Shown: piece by piece, positions 9,295 to 18,782 of the stretch
Layout: each line of letters opens with the position of its first letter
How positions within the stretch are numbered: position 1 is the stretch's first letter
Assembly: GCF_003583765.1 (NCBI RefSeq)
Contig: NZ_QXQA01000002.1
Coordinates: 620,001-684,000 of the forward strand
Reading direction: 5' to 3'
Source: Paenibacillus nanensis
GTDB taxonomy: Bacteria; Bacillota; Bacilli; Paenibacillales; Paenibacillaceae
Length of the DNA stretch: 64,000 nt
Notes under the pieces: model-generated
Seen by the model: only the letters and a program-made list of their open reading frames with translations
Database searches by the model: none
What the model was told of the DNA's origin: nothing
Made by a program: the position numbers and the translations under genes

Positions 9295-11898
9295 TCACCC
9301 TTCCCCAACGATTTTCCGTGCCATTGCCGCCAGATCCTCGATGTCGATTTTGCCATTCCGGTTTAAATCCGCCTTGCTGTACAACGCCCAATTCGCATCA
9401 TCCGATGTTTTGCCGTAAGCAGCGGAAATGATCGCAAGATCCCCGACAGAGTACCTGCCGTCTTCGTTCAGGTCGCCCGTCCTCGCCTTAGCGGTAATCT
9501 GGATGCTGTGAGATGCTCCGCCCAGCGCGAGCTCCCCGCCTTCGCCGTTCGCCAGGATCGCATCGGCCACGGAGACGGTTGCTGTAACGGTCTCGCCGGT
9601 TGTCTTCGATGTGAATCGCAGCGTAACGATATCGCCGCGGGCGATGCCGTCGAAATGAACGAGCAGCAGCCGGACCCGGCCTTGTGAATTCGTCTGACCC
9701 GCGATTTCCACTTGTTCCGCAGCCTCTGTCGCGGACACGAATTGCAGCTGCTCGGCATTATAGGCAAAGGTTACGTCCTCGGCGTAGACACTCTGCTTCA
9801 TAGGGTCAAGACCGTACGTAAGGTCGAAGCTCTGTCCTGCGTCAACAGCGGAGGGGCCGGTTAAGCTGACCGCAGGTTCTTCTTCGCCGGCTTCCCGCCC
9901 GAACACCTTAAACTCCCATAGCGAATAGCCGTACATGGTCCCTCTCGACGTGCCAAGCATGCGCACGTATCGCGCTTCCGTTTCTTCGAATTTCACAGTA
10001 TCGGTGCCGCCGTCTCCTGTCGTCGTGCTGTACACGCCAGTCCAGCTTTCGCCGTCATTCGATACTTGCAGCTCGTAAGCTCTGCCGTATGCGGCTTCCC
10101 AATCCAATTGGACTCGGCTGACCAAGTACGGAGCGCCAAGGTCTACTTGAATCCACTGCGGATCGGAGGAAGCGGAGGCCCAGCGCGTCTCGCCGTTGCC
10201 GTCATTTGCATTGGCCGCCGGACGCCCGTCCTCGTTCGTGGAGGACATGATCGATTTGCCCCCGGCAAGCTCGGTCAGCTCGGGTCCGGCAGACGGCGTC
10301 AAATCCAGCTCCGGGCTCGACAGATCGAGCTTATACATCATCTGATTGTAGTTGTAACGGGGCGTAGCCGGCGCGTCCGTGAACGTATTCGTGTAGGTGG
10401 CCTCGAAATAAAGGTAACGTCCGTTGTCCTTGATGAAGTATTCATGCTGCGAAGGATTATAGAAGGAGTACTCGTTGTGCGTAATGACTTTTTTGGCCAA
10501 CCGCCACGGTCCGTTAGGCGCGGGCGCTTCCGAGAACCACAGCTCTCCGAGCAGCGACGTCCGGCCGAACTTTTCCTGGCCGATCATGACGTAGCTTTGG
10601 CGGTATTCATTCCACTCGACCGAGCTTTGGGCGAGACGGACCTCGTCCCCCGAGTCGGCGTCCTTCAGCTGGAAGTAACGCTCGTCACCGGGCTTGATGA
10701 CGCCGAGCCGAATAAGCTCCTTCTCCTGATCCTGGGTCAGCATCTGCGTATTCTTTTTCCAGTCCCACACAAGCTTCCCGTCGGCGTCGCGCTCCAGCTG
10801 CGTGTCCGCGCCGTTATAGGACGTCCCCGGCACAAGCGGCGTAAACGATTCATACTGGGTATGATCAATGATTGCATCCAGCTTCGCTTCTACCCGAAGG
10901 TTCGGGTACGTGTGCTGGGTGAAGGTATAGTAGCCTTTGCCGCCATCCTCATAATAAGTGGCTTGGCCGCCCATGCCCGCATAACGCCAGTCATTCGTGC
11001 CGGGGAATTGGACCAGCTGCTCGAACTCCTGCTTGTCGTCGTTCCAAATGAGTATGCCAAAAGCATTCGGTTCCGGCTTATGCGTGCTGTAAGCAGCGAG
11101 CAGCCGTTCCTCGCCCGTCTCGTCCTCTACGGTCATCAGACCGAATATCCAGGCGATGCCAGCCCCGTCGGGCAGCGGCGGAACGAGACTTTTCACGAAG
11201 CCGTCCTCGCGCGTGATGTAGTCCAGATCGACGCCGACATCGAGATCGAGGCCCCCACTTGGAAGCTTAGACGTGGCGCCCGTTACGCGGAAATTGCCGA
11301 GCGGATAGGCGACCCGATCCGTATCGCCCCAGAACCAGTACAGCTTATTCTTGTATGCAATGGTCTGAACGGAATCCTGCCCCATGACCTTGCCGTTTAG
11401 AATCGGCTCCTCGATCGGAGCCGTCTCACCCAGCAGGACGCTGTCCCGGTAAATGCCTTGCCCGGTCACCCGGTACAGGCGCTCGGCAAGGTTGATCCGT
11501 TTCATCTCGATCGTCACGCTGCCACCCGGCGTCACGTTGACCGCTTGGCCTCGATAGCCGAACATATCCGTCGGCACTTCATATCCATGGCTGGAGATAT
11601 GGAAGAACACCGTTTCATTCATGAGCCCGGGCTCGTCGAAGGCGACATAACCGGCGCTGTCCGTGTAGAAGCGGATGTTGTTCACCGTCCTCAGCTCCAC
11701 CGCAGGAATGCCGCGGCCCGTCTCCGCGTCGACGACTCGTATACCGAACAGCTCCTCATCATAAGCTTGGTTCTCCACGGTGCCCATGGCCTGATTTCCG
11801 CCCGTCGCTTTCGCCAGGGCTGCTGGACCGGGGATGATGGCAGCAGCCAGCATGACGCTTGCCATGAATCCGGATACTTTACGAAGATTGAATCTCAT
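9295..11898 (-). CDS. Secreted beta-propeller protein with discoidin (F5/8-type C), cohesin and dockerin modules
   Basis: The start is ATG 11898, preceded by GGAGG at 10 bases. Of the 867 residues, the first 30 or so are a signal peptide. Then come a carboxypeptidase-regulatory-like domain, the propeller-like core (GQDSVQTI, WFWGDTDR, IAWIFGLMTV), an F5/8 type C/CBM32-like domain (about 550-675, DDGNGETRWAS-like motif and WIQVDLG), a cohesin-like domain (about 683-803) and a dockerin (last 60 residues; DLNEDGRYSVGD and DLNRNGKIDIED). The discoidin domain suggests carbohydrate binding. The recognition positions of the dockerin (VG and IE) are not the Ser/Thr pairs usual in clostridial type I dockerins, so a private cohesin partner is likely. 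It stops 6 bases before the TTG start of the next paralogue, suggesting translational coupling. Confidence 0.85.
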   Translation of the reverse strand: MRFNLRKVSGFMASVMLAAAIIPGPAALAKATGGNQAMGTVENQAYDEELFGIRVVDAETGRGIPAVELRTVNNIRFYTDSAGYVAFDEPGLMNETVFFHISSHGYEVPTDMFGYRGQAVNVTPGGSVTIEMKRINLAERLYRVTGQGIYRDSVLLGETAPIEEPILNGKVMGQDSVQTIAYKNKLYWFWGDTDRVAYPLGNFRVTGATSKLPSGGLDLDVGVDLDYITREDGFVKSLVPPLPDGAGIAWIFGLMTVEDETGEERLLAAYSTHKPEPNAFGILIWNDDKQEFEQLVQFPGTNDWRYAGMGGQATYYEDGGKGYYTFTQHTYPNLRVEAKLDAIIDHTQYESFTPLVPGTSYNGADTQLERDADGKLVWDWKKNTQMLTQDQEKELIRLGVIKPGDERYFQLKDADSGDEVRLAQSSVEWNEYRQSYVMIGQEKFGRTSLLGELWFSEAPAPNGPWRLAKKVITHNEYSFYNPSQHEYFIKDNGRYLYFEATYTNTFTDAPATPRYNYNQMMYKLDLSSPELDLTPSAGPELTELAGGKSIMSSTNEDGRPAANANDGNGETRWASASSDPQWIQVDLGAPYLVSRVQLDWEAAYGRAYELQVSNDGESWTGVYSTTTGDGGTDTVKFEETEARYVRMLGTSRGTMYGYSLWEFKVFGREAGEEEPAVSLTGPSAVDAGQSFDLTYGLDPMKQSVYAEDVTFAYNAEQLQFVSATEAAEQVEIAGQTNSQGRVRLLLVHFDGIARGDIVTLRFTSKTTGETVTATVSVADAILANGEGGELALGGASHSIQITAKARTGDLNEDGRYSVGDLAIISAAYGKTSDDANWALYSKADLNRNGKIDIEDLAAMARKIVGEG

Positions 11899-11915
11899 AC
11901 GCCTGCTTCCTCCAA

Positions 11916-13520
11916 TCAAGATTCATTCAGATTGCCGAGTTCCGGACTCGCCAAATCAAGTCTGTACATCATTTGGTTGTAGTTGTAACGCGGCGTCGGC
12001 TCGTTATCGGTGAATGTATTCACATAGGTGGCTTCCAGGTAGATATATCGGCCGCCCGCCTTATCGAAAAATTCATGGTGAGCCGGGTTATAGAACGTAT
12101 AGTTATCGTGCGTAATGATCTTCTTCGCGGTCGTCCATGGTCCTTGCGGGGAAGGCGCTTCCGCATACCACATTTCCCCGAGAACGGATGACGCGCCTCC
12201 CGTCTGCTGGCCGAACATGACGTAGCGCTCCCGGTAGTCGTTCCATTCAACGGAGCTTGCGGATAGTCTGACTGCCGCGCCGGTATCAACATCCTTTAAC
12301 TGGTAATATACAGGGTCGTCGGCATCAATCAAACCGATGCTGACGAGCTCGCTCTCCTGCTCCTGTGTGAGCGGTGGCGTATTTTTCTTCCAGCCCCAGA
12401 CCAGGTTGCCTTGCGCATCCCGCTCCAGCAAGGTGTTCGCGCCGTTAAAGATTGAACCCGGAGCAAGCGGAGTGAATGCTTCGTATTGCGTGTAGTCGAT
12501 GATGTCGTTATAATCGGCCTTCACGCGGAGATTCGGCATCTTATGCTCGGTGAACACATAGTACCCTTGGCCGTTCTCCTCGTAATAGCTCGCCTGTCCT
12601 CCGGGATGGCGCCAGTCGTCTTTGTCCGGGAATTGCACGATATGCTCGAACTGCTCCGTCTCGTCGTTGAATGCCAGTATGCCGAAGGCTGTCAGATCCG
12701 GATTATGTGTGCTGTAGCCGGCCAGCAGCTTCTCCTCTCCGTCGTCTTGCACCGTCATCATGCCGAAAATCCACGCAATGCCTGCTCCGTCGGGCAGCGG
12801 CGGCACAAGGCTTTTCACGAAGCCGTCCTCATTCGTTATGTAATCGAAATCGACTCCGACGTCGGGATCAAGCCCCCCTTCGCCCGGAAGCTCGGAGTAA
12901 GCGCCTGTTACCCGGAAATTGCCGAGCGGATAGGCGACTCGGTCCGTATCCCCCCAGACCCAGAACAATTTACCCTTGTATTCGATCGCCTGCACGGAGT
13001 CTTGGCCCATTACTTTGCCGTTTAGCAGCGGCTCCTGAATGGGCGGCGTCAAGCCGAGCTTAACGCTGTCGCGATAGATGCCTTGACCGGTAAGACGATA
13101 TAACCGCTCCGCGATGTTGATCCTGTCCATCTCAAGCGTCACGCTTCCTCCCGGCGTTACATGAACCGCCTGCCCTCGATAGCCGAAGAAATCGGGATTT
13201 ATGGTGTATCCGTGACTGCTCATATGGAAGAAGACCGTATCATTCATGAGACCCGGCTCGTTAAAGGCGACATAACCGGCGCTATCCGTATAGTACGAAA
13301 TATGGTTCGTTGTCCTCAGCTCCACAGCCGGAATGCCCCGCCCTGTCTCGGAATCGACGACCCGGATGCTGAACGGTTCCACCGCATAGGCTTGAATCTG
13401 TGCAGGCTTGCTTACGTTTCCGCTCTTGGCGCTGGCAGATGTTAGATTCCCGGGCAGAATAGCAGCAGCCAACAAACAGCACGCCAAGAGACCGGAAGCT
13501 TTCCTGTGCTTGAATTGCAT
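11916..13520 (-). CDS. Secreted beta-propeller protein, short paralogue without cohesin or dockerin
   Basis: ATG 13520 is chosen because GGGAGGAG lies 8 bases upstream; an in-frame extension to 13697 would run through the promoter and has no signal peptide at its N terminus. The 534-residue product has a signal peptide (LLACCLLAAAILPG), the regulatory-like beta domain (IRVVDSETGRGIPAVE) and the propeller core, and stops where the two downstream paralogues continue into extra modules. The core is highly similar to that of the next gene. Being first in the operon and lacking a dockerin, it would be released or bind substrate on its own. The conserved WGDTDR and GQDS motifs recall DUF4185-like five-bladed propellers; no catalytic residues can be named with confidence. 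Confidence 0.8.
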   Translation of the reverse strand: MQFKHRKASGLLACCLLAAAILPGNLTSASAKSGNVSKPAQIQAYAVEPFSIRVVDSETGRGIPAVELRTTNHISYYTDSAGYVAFNEPGLMNDTVFFHMSSHGYTINPDFFGYRGQAVHVTPGGSVTLEMDRINIAERLYRLTGQGIYRDSVKLGLTPPIQEPLLNGKVMGQDSVQAIEYKGKLFWVWGDTDRVAYPLGNFRVTGAYSELPGEGGLDPDVGVDFDYITNEDGFVKSLVPPLPDGAGIAWIFGMMTVQDDGEEKLLAGYSTHNPDLTAFGILAFNDETEQFEHIVQFPDKDDWRHPGGQASYYEENGQGYYVFTEHKMPNLRVKADYNDIIDYTQYEAFTPLAPGSIFNGANTLLERDAQGNLVWGWKKNTPPLTQEQESELVSIGLIDADDPVYYQLKDVDTGAAVRLSASSVEWNDYRERYVMFGQQTGGASSVLGEMWYAEAPSPQGPWTTAKKIITHDNYTFYNPAHHEFFDKAGGRYIYLEATYVNTFTDNEPTPRYNYNQMMYRLDLASPELGNLNES

Positions 13521-13637
13521 ACCAATTGCTCCTCCCTTTTGTTTTCGTTTCATGGGCAGCAAACGCTCGATTGCTCCTCCTTTCCTAGAATTTTGCACCC
13601 GAAACGCTCCATTTTGTATCATTGCGAACTTCTTAAA

Positions 13638-13651
13638 AGAAAGCGTTTCCA
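13638..13651 (-). promoter_or_regulatory. cre-like box of the cohesin operon
   Basis: AGAAAGCGTTTCCA matches the CcpA consensus TGWNANCGNTNWCA at 12 of 14 positions. It lies about 10-25 bases downstream of the predicted transcription start, a road-block position. Confidence 0.5.
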
Positions 13652-13668
13652 TACTATAAGCTACATCG

Positions 13669-13697
13669 AAAATAACATATACTAATTTAGCCGTCAA
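13669..13697 (-). promoter_or_regulatory. Promoter of the propeller/cohesin operon with operator in the spacer
   Basis: On the minus strand TTGACG and TATTTT are spaced by 17 bases. The spacer contains TTAGTATATG, an operator half site like those before the GH38-like gene at 5806 and the DUF1861 gene at 23717. Confidence 0.6.
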
Positions 13698-13789
13698 TAT
13701 GCTATATTTACATTATAAGTTTAATTTACTTTGTATACTTTAATATCCGCTCCGCTATAGGAAGCGAATGTCTAATAGAGGTGAGTATA

Positions 13790-14869
13790 ATGAGCCAAAG
13801 CGAAGCGGCATTGCCCAAATATCAGCAGGTGAAGGACTACGTCCTGCTGCAAATCGAGGAGAAGAAACTGGGAGAAGACGGTCGAATCCCTAGCGAATCG
13901 GAGTTTTCCAAGCTATTGGATGTAAGCTCGATAACGGTGAGAAAGGCTTTGGCGGAGCTTGTCAATGAAGGGGTCATCTACCGGGTTAGAGGAAGAGGAA
14001 GCTTCGTTTCGAGCCGGAGGGCCGCGCCCGCTGATAAAGCGTCTCCCTACGTCACTCTTATTATTTCGGGCACTGAGTTAAACGATAGTTCATACATGCA
14101 GATCATAAAAGGTATACAATTGTATTTAAGCCAACAAGAGTGCAAGCTTATTATCGAATTTGTGGAAAACGATTTCCAGCAAGAACGCGAGCTGATCCTC
14201 AAGCTGGCGCAAACCGAGACGCGAGGTCTTCTTATCTATTCCGCGGATCCCGATGCGGCCAAAGGATACTTGAACGAGCTCCGCAATCGCCAGATTCCAC
14301 ACGTCATGCTTGATCGCAGTCCATCCGGCTACTCGATTGACAGCGTGACCTGCAATAACTACGACGGCGCCTATGAAGCCGTTCAATATTTGATTGCAGA
14401 AGGCCATCGGAACATCGGTTTCGCCTCTTACGACTTCTATCTCAGCACCGAGGTTGACCGTTACAACGGATATCGGCACGCCATGGCGGATGCGGGCCTC
14501 GCCCCTGGACAAGAGTTGAGATTTTTCAGGCGGGAGCTGAATTACGACAAGTTGGCGGAGCTTATTAGTCGCGGCGAGCTTACCGCTCTTTTCTGCGCGA
14601 ATGACCGGCGTGCATTGGAAGTGATCGATCGCCTCTCCGCGCTTGGCATTCGCATTCCGGACCAGCTGTCCGTGATGGGTTTCGACGATTTCGAAGGCTC
14701 CAAGTTCGCGAAGGTGCCTCTGACCACCGTCAAACAATATTTTGAGACGCTCGGTTTCGAAGGAGCCAAGCTTTTATTCGATAGGACCAGGGAATTGCTC
14801 CCTAACAGCTACAAAAAAATTTTGCTGTCGACCGATCTGGTCATCCGCGACTCCGCACGAAAGCTATAA
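13790..14869 (+). CDS. GntR/LacI hybrid transcriptional repressor (AraR-like), second paralogue
   Basis: ATG 13790 follows AGAGGTGA at about 6 bases. The 359-residue protein has an N-terminal GntR winged helix (IPSESEFSKLLDVSS, RVRGRGSF) and a LacI-type effector domain (SVMGFDDFEGSKF, PLTTVKQ). It is paralogous over its whole length to the regulator at 2090-3166, with an identical DNA-recognition segment. It is transcribed divergently from the three-propeller/cohesin-SLH operon, whose promoter carries an operator-like site, so it probably represses that operon and perhaps itself. A strong terminator follows. Confidence 0.9.
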   Translation: MSQSEAALPKYQQVKDYVLLQIEEKKLGEDGRIPSESEFSKLLDVSSITVRKALAELVNEGVIYRVRGRGSFVSSRRAAPADKASPYVTLIISGTELNDSSYMQIIKGIQLYLSQQECKLIIEFVENDFQQERELILKLAQTETRGLLIYSADPDAAKGYLNELRNRQIPHVMLDRSPSGYSIDSVTCNNYDGAYEAVQYLIAEGHRNIGFASYDFYLSTEVDRYNGYRHAMADAGLAPGQELRFFRRELNYDKLAELISRGELTALFCANDRRALEVIDRLSALGIRIPDQLSVMGFDDFEGSKFAKVPLTTVKQYFETLGFEGAKLLFDRTRELLPNSYKKILLSTDLVIRDSARKL

Positions 14870-14874
14870 ACGAA

Positions 14875-14911
14875 AATGAACCCGATTCCTTAAGCAAGAA
14901 TCGGGTTCATT
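14875..14911. terminator. Bidirectional terminator between convergent genes
   Basis: A 14-bp perfect stem (14875-14888 with 14898-14911) lies between the ends of the GntR/LacI gene and the esterase gene; A and T runs flank it modestly on both sides. Confidence 0.85.
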
Positions 14912-14934
14912 CATTGTCTCTCCCACATCATCAT

Positions 14935-15600
14935 TTAAGCGCCGCTCATGCGACTCCAATCGAAGCCGATCGTCTGCAAGAAAGCGCGGGCAAGCAACAC
15001 ATGGCCGGGCAAGCTTGGGTGCACCCGATCCGAAGCGATGGCCGTTGGATGCATATGCTCAAGCATTGGGGCGAACACGTCCTGCGTATCCACGAATAAT
15101 GCCCCGTTTCGCTCCGCCACCCGCCTGGCCGCACTGCCGAATTCATCCATTCGGCTGCGCATCCGATCCCCGGCATTAGGCTCTATGTAGAATGGCGTCA
15201 TGATGACCAGTCCCTGCAATCCAGGAAGCGCGGAGCTCACGAGCTCCTCCAGCGTTTGTTCATATTCCTCTATCGAGATATGAGACTCCGGGATGGCCGG
15301 TTGATCGAACTGCCGCCACACATCATTGATACCAATCATGACTGACAGCCAATCCGGCTTCAGCTCCAGCACGTCCGTTTGCCATCTCGCCTTCAAGTCC
15401 CTAACCGTATTGCCGCTGATTCCCATGTTCGTCACGCGGACGGACAGCTCCGGATACGCCACTTGCAGCATAGCATCCACCAGCGACACGTATCCTTTCC
15501 CCACGCCTTGGAACAGTCCTTCCCCATGAGGGAATTTACGATCGCAATCCGTAATCGAGTCGCCGATCATGACGAGCCTCTGGCCTTTTTCCAGTCTCAT
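14935..15600 (-). CDS. SGNH/GDSL acetylesterase, acetyl-xylan esterase Axe2-like
   Basis: This 221-residue cytoplasmic enzyme has all SGNH blocks: GDSIT with the nucleophile Ser15, GISGN, GINDVWRQ, and the DRVHP block with Asp191 and His194. Length, lack of a signal peptide and motifs such as TVRDLKARW and MTPFYIE match the Geobacillus stearothermophilus Axe2 type of intracellular acetylxylan esterase, as I remember it. It would remove acetyl groups from imported oligosaccharides. GGAGGAGG lies about 8 bases before the ATG. It is the last gene of the transporter/GH38 operon, 21 bases after the mannosidase stop, which suggests the imported substrate is acetylated. Confidence 0.88.
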   Translation of the reverse strand: MRLEKGQRLVMIGDSITDCDRKFPHGEGLFQGVGKGYVSLVDAMLQVAYPELSVRVTNMGISGNTVRDLKARWQTDVLELKPDWLSVMIGINDVWRQFDQPAIPESHISIEEYEQTLEELVSSALPGLQGLVIMTPFYIEPNAGDRMRSRMDEFGSAARRVAERNGALFVDTQDVFAPMLEHMHPTAIASDRVHPSLPGHVLLARAFLQTIGFDWSRMSGA

Positions 15601-15621
15601 TAAAAATCCTCCTCCATTCTT

Positions 15622-18600
15622 TTATACGCCGTCACCTTTCACGGCAAGCCGAATCGTCTTCACCTCGAACGGCCTGAACGCAAGCTCAATCGAATTGCCG
15701 TCGTACGGCAGCTCTCCCATTACTTCCTCGAGCATATTCGTTTCCTTTGCCGCTTCGATGGCGAGAGTTAAAGTCACCTTACAAGATACGGAGGCTCCTT
15801 TGCACTCGTATAGCCGGATGATCCAATCGCCCGATCCGTCCTCAGCAAGCTTGACCGTATCGGCAATGATATCCTTCTTATCGATTTGAATGAAAGATTG
15901 CTTCGTTATCTGGCATCCTTTCGATGATACGGACAAAGGATGGTTCAACTCATAGGCTTCATGAACGACGGAACTGTCGACAAACGCTCCGTTCCATAAC
16001 GTAAATCCATAGGTAAAGGAGTGTATGCCGTGGTCGGACGTTTCGTCCGGCCACGTCGGCGAACGGAGCAGGGTTAAGCTCATGACATGATCCAGGACGG
16101 AAATGCCGTATTTGCAATCGTTCAGCAGCGCGAAGCCGCGGTTCGGCTCCACGATCGCCGACCATTTGTGCTGGGATACTTCGAATCGGTCGGCGTCATG
16201 CGGACGGGAATGGTGATTCGGTCTCTTCACATAACCAAATTGAATTTCCTGCAGGGATTCGTTCGCGTGAATACGGACAGGGAAATCCACCTTCAGCAGC
16301 TTATTCTTCTCTTGCCAGTGAACGGTCGTGCGGAATTCGACCCTGCGGCTGCCCGCGTTAACCCGAATATCCTGAATAAAGGACGACGTATTCAGCTCGC
16401 GTTCCACCCGGATATTCGCGAAGAGCGGTCCGCTCGCCGTTACTTCAATCTTGGCAGGCGTATTCAACTCAATCGGCGCAAGGCGGTAACGCCGGTCGAT
16501 TTCCCAAGCATCGAAGTCCGAGTTCTGATCCCGGTACATTCTCATGACGTTGCAGTTAGCCGCTGCCCATTCCGTTCCCGTTTCTTTATCGAGGATACTC
16601 GTTAACTCACCCTTATCATTGATTTCAATGGCGAAATACTCATTTTCGATGCAAGTCACTGTTGCCGATACGGCACGTTCCCCTGCCGCGACAGCTTCAT
16701 GAGCCGCTTGCCCGACCGAATACGCCGACCATCCCATCGAAGGAGCCTCGACCTGCGCATAATAGAAGCCTTCGTGCTCCTGAACCGGCAGTAATTTACC
16801 GTTCCCGTCTGCTATTCCCTTGGCTCCTTCAGGTAAAGCAATAAGCTCTCTCCTCGCCCAGGATAGGGAATTAAAGACGGTCATGTGCGACTCATCCCCA
16901 TCCGTCAGCGCGTTCCTCGCTTCGGCGGCCTTCGCATACACCGAATCATTTAATTTCGCCAGCTCGATCTGCGCTTCCTCATGGACGCGGTGAATGGATG
17001 AGCCCGGCAAAATATCATGGAACTGATGCAGCAGAAGCACCTTCCATAATTGTTCCAGTTCCTCATAAGGATAAGCCTTGTTTTGAAGCAGCTGCGCGGC
17101 AGCGGACCACAGCTCCGTTTCGCGGAGGCCGATCTCAGCCTTCCGGTTTAGCTTTTTGATCAACCCTTGCGTCGTATAGGTTCCCCGATGGGCTCCATAG
17201 TATAGCTCACCCACATATTTGGCGTCCGGAACACCCTTCGCGATCTGGTCTTCATAAAAATCAATCGGCGAGCCATGCTTCGTTTTGGGCACACCCTCCA
17301 AATTTTCAAGCCGGCGCAGAAACTCCAGGTCATCCCGGTTGGAGCCGCCGCCTCCGTCCCCGTGTCCGAATTGCGTCAGCCTCGACGAGATGCCCTCCAT
17401 CTGAACGCGATCATTCCATTGACTGATTAAGAACGAAGGATTAATCCGAATCGGATAATAATCCCCGTAGTTCAGCAGGTGAGAGAGGATCTGGGTCCCG
17501 TCAATCCCTTCCCACATAAACGTATTGTAAGGGAACGGGTCGACAACGTTATCATAGGTTCCGAACATCTTCACGGAACCGAAATAATGGATGCCGCAGC
17601 CCTTCATAATCTGCGGCAAGTTCCCGGAATAACCGAATACGTCGGGCAGCCACAGCATTTGGTTATCGACGCCGAATTCATCCTTGAAGAACCGCTTGCC
17701 GTGCAGCGCCTGACGGATCAGACTCTCGCCGCTTGGCAAATTCGTGTCGGGTTCGACCCACATGGCGCCTTCCGGAATGATTTGACCTTCCGCCACCGCA
17801 TGTTTGATCCGATCGTACAGCTCGGGGTACAGCGTTTTTACCAACTGGAACAAATAAGGCTGGCTTTGCGTATAGCGGTATTCGGGATATTCATCAATTA
17901 GTGCAAGCTGGTTGGACATCGTCCGCGCAATCTTCCGCTTCGTCTCCTCGATCGGCCACAACCAAGCGATGTCCAGATGAGATTGTCCCATCAGGTACAA
18001 GGTGGGCGCCGTCGAACCGTTCGTGCAAGCTAGAAGCGGCTCCATGATCCTTCGGCATTGCTTGACATTCTCTCCTAGCTCTTTCCCGCGCAGAGTCAAG
18101 TCGATGGCCGCAAACACCTTCGTCAGAGCAGTATCAATCTCCGCTGCGCGCAGCGATTTCGGGTCAAGATGGTGACGAAGATCGTACAGGCACTCCAAGT
18201 CTATAAAAAATTGGTAGACGTCCTCCTCGAAGACGCAAAGCCGCGACGTTCCAACTTCCGGCTGCCTCCCCTCATGGCCTGCGTACGCTTCCGCCACGAT
18301 CTCGAATTGCTCCCCGGCTTTTGCGCGGCGGGTTAAGGTTATGTAATGGTGATTGAGATCCATAGCCCCGCTAACTTTGCCGTTCACATATACAGTCGCT
18401 TCGGAACCAAAATCCAAGATAGCAATAAGCCGTTTGTCTTCGGCCTCCTTCGGAACGGTAACGCTCGTCCGGAACCAGCCGTACATCCAATTCTCGCCCC
18501 ACCGCTGTCCCGGTACGGCCGGCCGGAACGGCCGGCCGTCCATTTCATGGATGGACAGGCGCTCTTTCGTGACAAAGTTGGAAAGATCGATCGGAGCAAT

Positions 18601-18678
18601 CTCCGTCATGATAAATCGGTCTCTTTTATTCAAAAGCTTCTCGGCATGGAAAAGGATCTCTTTTTTTGTAGGTTTCAA
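15622..18678 (-). CDS. GH38 alpha-mannosidase
   Basis: The 1018-residue protein has complete GH38 signatures. The zinc motif QSHLDIAW (His234, Asp236) opens the catalytic domain after an N-terminal beta domain. LPDVFGYSG carries the predicted nucleophile Asp346, and NQFHD-type LHQFHD (His554) supplies the last metal ligand. A long C-terminal beta domain follows. There is no signal peptide, so it works on imported oligosaccharides as an exo-acting, retaining, metal-dependent enzyme. The start is TTG 18678, with GGGAG 8 bases upstream; the next ATG would lie 23 residues in and has no comparable site. It sits between the ABC receptor gene and the acetylesterase in one operon. Confidence 0.9.
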   Translation of the reverse strand: MKPTKKEILFHAEKLLNKRDRFIMTEIAPIDLSNFVTKERLSIHEMDGRPFRPAVPGQRWGENWMYGWFRTSVTVPKEAEDKRLIAILDFGSEATVYVNGKVSGAMDLNHHYITLTRRAKAGEQFEIVAEAYAGHEGRQPEVGTSRLCVFEEDVYQFFIDLECLYDLRHHLDPKSLRAAEIDTALTKVFAAIDLTLRGKELGENVKQCRRIMEPLLACTNGSTAPTLYLMGQSHLDIAWLWPIEETKRKIARTMSNQLALIDEYPEYRYTQSQPYLFQLVKTLYPELYDRIKHAVAEGQIIPEGAMWVEPDTNLPSGESLIRQALHGKRFFKDEFGVDNQMLWLPDVFGYSGNLPQIMKGCGIHYFGSVKMFGTYDNVVDPFPYNTFMWEGIDGTQILSHLLNYGDYYPIRINPSFLISQWNDRVQMEGISSRLTQFGHGDGGGGSNRDDLEFLRRLENLEGVPKTKHGSPIDFYEDQIAKGVPDAKYVGELYYGAHRGTYTTQGLIKKLNRKAEIGLRETELWSAAAQLLQNKAYPYEELEQLWKVLLLHQFHDILPGSSIHRVHEEAQIELAKLNDSVYAKAAEARNALTDGDESHMTVFNSLSWARRELIALPEGAKGIADGNGKLLPVQEHEGFYYAQVEAPSMGWSAYSVGQAAHEAVAAGERAVSATVTCIENEYFAIEINDKGELTSILDKETGTEWAAANCNVMRMYRDQNSDFDAWEIDRRYRLAPIELNTPAKIEVTASGPLFANIRVERELNTSSFIQDIRVNAGSRRVEFRTTVHWQEKNKLLKVDFPVRIHANESLQEIQFGYVKRPNHHSRPHDADRFEVSQHKWSAIVEPNRGFALLNDCKYGISVLDHVMSLTLLRSPTWPDETSDHGIHSFTYGFTLWNGAFVDSSVVHEAYELNHPLSVSSKGCQITKQSFIQIDKKDIIADTVKLAEDGSGDWIIRLYECKGASVSCKVTLTLAIEAAKETNMLEEVMGELPYDGNSIELAFRPFEVKTIRLAVKGDGV

Positions 18679-18782
18679 GTTTCTGCTCCCATCTATGAAT
18701 AGTTATCCAAATAGAAGTCCCCCCGCCGCCACGGAAAGCTGCAGAGGGACAGAGGGACGCCCTTTACCGTTTCCGAGCGGCC

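Larger units (their letters stand above)
13521..13789. promoter_or_regulatory. Divergent promoter region between the cohesin operon and its GntR/LacI regulator
   Basis: This AT-rich spacer holds the minus-strand promoter (13669-13697), a cre-like box (13638-13651), operator-like sequences (ATATACTAATTTAG near 13677 and TTGTATACTTT near 13730), and the ribosome binding site of the plus-strand regulator. Confidence 0.6.

Noticed and set aside
10066..11400. Long plus-strand open frame (444 codons) opposite the second propeller gene
   Set aside because: No ribosome binding site, no domain-like sequence; it mirrors the high-GC codon bias of the convincing minus-strand gene.
13521..13697. N-terminal extension of the first propeller gene
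   Set aside because: It runs through the promoter and cre box and would bury the signal peptide 59 residues inside.
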